A DNA stretch of 7,942 bases from assembly GCA_029239415.1 (NCBI GenBank), contig JAQZAY010000168.1:1-7942 (forward strand), given 5' to 3'. Positions within the stretch are counted from its first letter, which is position 1. Every line of letters starts with the position of its first letter. Shown here in pieces: positions 6,909-7,942 of the stretch. Source of the DNA: Pseudomonas sp. (lineage in GTDB: Bacteria > Pseudomonadota > Gammaproteobacteria > Pseudomonadales > Pseudomonadaceae). The position numbers and the translations under genes are program-made. A model generated the notes under the pieces. It was given only the letters and a program-made list of their open reading frames with translations, searched no databases and was not told the origin of the DNA.

Positions 6909-6938
6909 AAAAATTGAGGCCGAGTGCAGGCCCGGCCT
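6909..6938 (-). promoter_or_regulatory. Leader hairpin with T-run upstream of fpvG (possible attenuator)
   Basis: On the minus strand, AGGCCG (6938-6933) and CGGCCT (6922-6917) form a six-pair GC-rich stem around a 10-base loop, followed by CAA and five T residues (6913-6909). This has the form of a short intrinsic terminator, but it lies between the inferred promoter and the fpvG start. The left arm can instead pair within the 11-base palindrome at 6928-6938 (AGGCC, one base, GGCCT), which would prevent the first stem. Function is inferred from shape only; the stem is short and the T-run is offset by three bases. Confidence 0.35.
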
Positions 6939-6957
6939 GGAGGGTGCACTAGTAAAG

Positions 6958-6976
6958 ACGAATGAGAATGAAAATA
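6958..6976. promoter_or_regulatory. Fur-box-like operator of the fpv operon
   Basis: The plus strand segment AATGAGAATGAAAAT (6961-6975) matches 11 of 15 bases of the core of the 19-base Fur consensus GATAATGATAATCATTATC; the outer bases do not match. It overlaps the putative -10 element, where Fur-Fe(II) binding would block transcription. Iron control of this operon is expected from P. aeruginosa. A base-by-base match of this quality is suggestive, not decisive. Confidence 0.5.
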
Positions 6977-6998
6977 CTGCCATTTAAAATGAAAGCAA
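6971..6998 (-). promoter_or_regulatory. Putative sigma-70 promoter of the fpv operon
   Basis: In the only AT-rich stretch upstream of fpvG, the minus strand has TTGCTT (6998-6993) and TATTTT (6976-6971) separated by 16 bases, weak but plausible -35 and -10 elements. The transcript would have a leader of roughly 75 bases containing the hairpin at 6909-6938. Other hexamer choices in this stretch are possible. Confidence 0.35.
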
Positions 6999-7007
6999 AT
7001 GTTTCAT
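6989..7007. repeat. Inverted repeat ATGAAA-N7-TTTCAT upstream of fpvG
   Basis: Two perfect six-base arms flank GCAAATG, giving a 19-base dyad on either strand. It overlaps the upstream edge of the proposed -35 element and abuts an 11-base palindrome, CATTT-A-AAATG, at 6981-6991. This could be an activator or repressor site. Short AT-rich dyads also arise by chance. Confidence 0.4.
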
Positions 7008-7052
7008 AAAAGACAAACCCGACCTGCGCCGGGTAGGCAGAGGTCGGGTTTG
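7005..7052 (-). terminator. Rho-independent terminator of pbpG
   Basis: Perfect 12-base arms, CAAACCCGACCT (7014-7025) and AGGTCGGGTTTG (7041-7052), enclose a 15-base loop. Read on the minus strand the stem is followed by TCTTTTAT, a T-rich tail, so it terminates leftward transcription arriving from pbpG, whose stop is 69 bases upstream. On the plus strand no T-run follows. It insulates the fpv promoter from pbpG read-through. Confidence 0.88.
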
Positions 7053-7121
7053 CAATGAGATGACGGGTCGTCGGCCGGCTGGCGCCAGTGTCGTCACCCA
7101 GCCTGGCGGGGATCTGCGGCG

Positions 7122-7942
7122 TCAGTCGGCGGCCAGGTCACGAGTACGCCGCTCGGCCTTGTACTGCATGGCCACCGCCGGCGCCGGCTTGGCGCTGCCG
7201 GTTTCCAGCCACTGGCGCATGCGGGAGGCGTCGGCGAAGTGAGTGTACTTGCCAAAGGCGTCGAGAATCACCATGGCGACCGGGCGATTGTCCATCCGGG
7301 TCAGCAAGACCAGGCAATGGCCTGCCTCGTTGGTGAAGCCGGTCTTGGTCAGCTTGATGTCCCAGTTGCTCTTGTTCACCAGATGGTCGGTGTTGCGAAA
7401 GCCCAGGGTGTAGTTGGGCTTGCTGAAGGCCACGGTTTTTTCGCGGGTGGTGCTCAACTGGCTGAGCATGGGGTAGTTGCGTGCCGCCAGCAGCAACCTG
7501 GCCAGGTCGCGGGCGGTGGAAACGTTCAGCGTCGACAGGCCGGTCGGCTCGACATATCGGGTGTGCCTCATGCCCAGGCTGCGCGCCTTGGCGTTCATCG
7601 CCTTGATGAACGCGCCGTAACCGCCGGGATAGTGGTTAGCCAGGCTGTTGGCGGCGCGGTTTTCCGAAGACATCAGGGTGATCAGCAAGGTCTCGCGGCG
7701 ATTGAGCTGGCTGCCCAGGCGCACCCTGGAATACACGCCCTTCATCTCCGGGTTGCCGGCGATTGTCATGGTCAGCATCTCGTCCATGGGCAGCTTGGCA
7801 TCGAGCACCACCATCGCGGTCATCAGCTTGGTCACCGAAGCGATAGGCACCACTCGGTCAGCATGGCTGGCATAGAGTTCCTTGTTGGTGCCCAGGTCGA
7901 TGAGCAGGGCACTACCGGAGGCAAGGTGCAACTTGGAGGGGT
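7122..7942 (-). CDS. pbpG: PbpG, D-alanyl-D-alanine endopeptidase (PBP7 type), 5' end missing
   Basis: A low-molecular-mass penicillin-binding protein of the S11 serine peptidase family, which cleaves D-Ala-meso-DAP cross-bridges in peptidoglycan in the periplasm. About 273 codons are visible and the frame stays open to the window edge at 7942 ([10 protein letters not shown] at the start), so the TTG at 7931 is internal; the missing part would be the signal peptide and a few residues. Counting from that codon as 1, the three active-site motifs are intact: SVTK (32-35, nucleophile S32), SEN (89-91) and KTG (196-198). Full-length relatives are about 300-310 residues. The gene ends in TGA at 7122-7124 and has its own terminator, so it is transcriptionally separate from fpv. 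It is a housekeeping neighbour with no known tie to iron uptake. Confidence 0.92.
   Translation of the reverse strand, partial: PSKLHLASGSALLIDLGTNKELYASHADRVVPIASVTKLMTAMVVLDAKLPMDEMLTMTIAGNPEMKGVYSRVRLGSQLNRRETLLITLMSSENRAANSLANHYPGGYGAFIKAMNAKARSLGMRHTRYVEPTGLSTLNVSTARDLARLLLAARNYPMLSQLSTTREKTVAFSKPNYTLGFRNTDHLVNKSNWDIKLTKTGFTNEAGHCLVLLTRMDNRPVAMVILDAFGKYTHFADASRMRQWLETGSAKPAPAVAMQYKAERRTRDLAAD

Noticed and set aside
6953..6990. PvdS-type iron-starvation box (TAAAT...CGT) on the minus strand
   Set aside because: Both half-motifs are present, but the spacing is 21 bases instead of the usual 16-17.
7079..7088. Ten-base palindrome CTGGCGCCAG between the pbpG stop and its terminator
   Set aside because: A short GC-rich palindrome expected by chance at this base composition, with no repeat elsewhere in the window and no T-run. 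The rest of the gap 7053-7121 shows nothing further.

Overview
The window is dense, GC-rich bacterial DNA with short intergenic gaps. Its gene content points to a fluorescent Pseudomonas; the P. putida side of the genus is my guess from the flanking genes, not a proof. Almost everything lies on the minus strand. The core is an eight-gene operon that I recognise from gene order, protein families and lengths as fpvG-fpvH-fpvJ-fpvK-fpvC-fpvD-fpvE-fpvF, the periplasmic iron-release and transport locus for ferripyoverdine (PA2403-PA2410 in P. aeruginosa PAO1).

Layout. Positions 1-779 (+) hold the 3' part of a LysR-family regulator. Positions 797-6891 (-) hold the fpv operon, transcribed right to left. 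First comes the reduction module: FpvG, a four-helix PepSY membrane protein; FpvH, a single-helix protein with a CxxC motif; FpvJ, a small exported protein with three cysteines; and FpvK, a single-helix protein. Then comes the transport module: FpvC, a binding protein; FpvD, the ATPase; FpvE, the permease; and FpvF, a second binding protein. Positions 6892-7121 are intergenic and hold the operon's control region (AT-rich promoter, Fur-like box, leader hairpin with a T-run) and the terminator of the next gene. Positions 7122-7942 (-) hold most of pbpG, a D-alanyl-D-alanine endopeptidase cut by the window edge.

How the genes work together. From P. aeruginosa work, ferripyoverdine enters the periplasm through its TonB-dependent receptor. 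FpvG, helped by FpvH, FpvJ and FpvK, reduces the iron so that pyoverdine lets go. FpvC and FpvF act as periplasmic binding partners, and FpvDE is the inner-membrane ABC transporter. The apo-siderophore is recycled without modification. The Fur-like box fits induction by iron starvation.

The system itself is not undescribed. The points worth a second look are the loss of canonical metal ligands in FpvF, the cysteine motifs in FpvH and FpvJ, the division of the operon into two translationally coupled modules, a possible attenuator in the fpvG leader, and the position of the operon between pbpG and a LysR gene with no pyoverdine gene adjacent.
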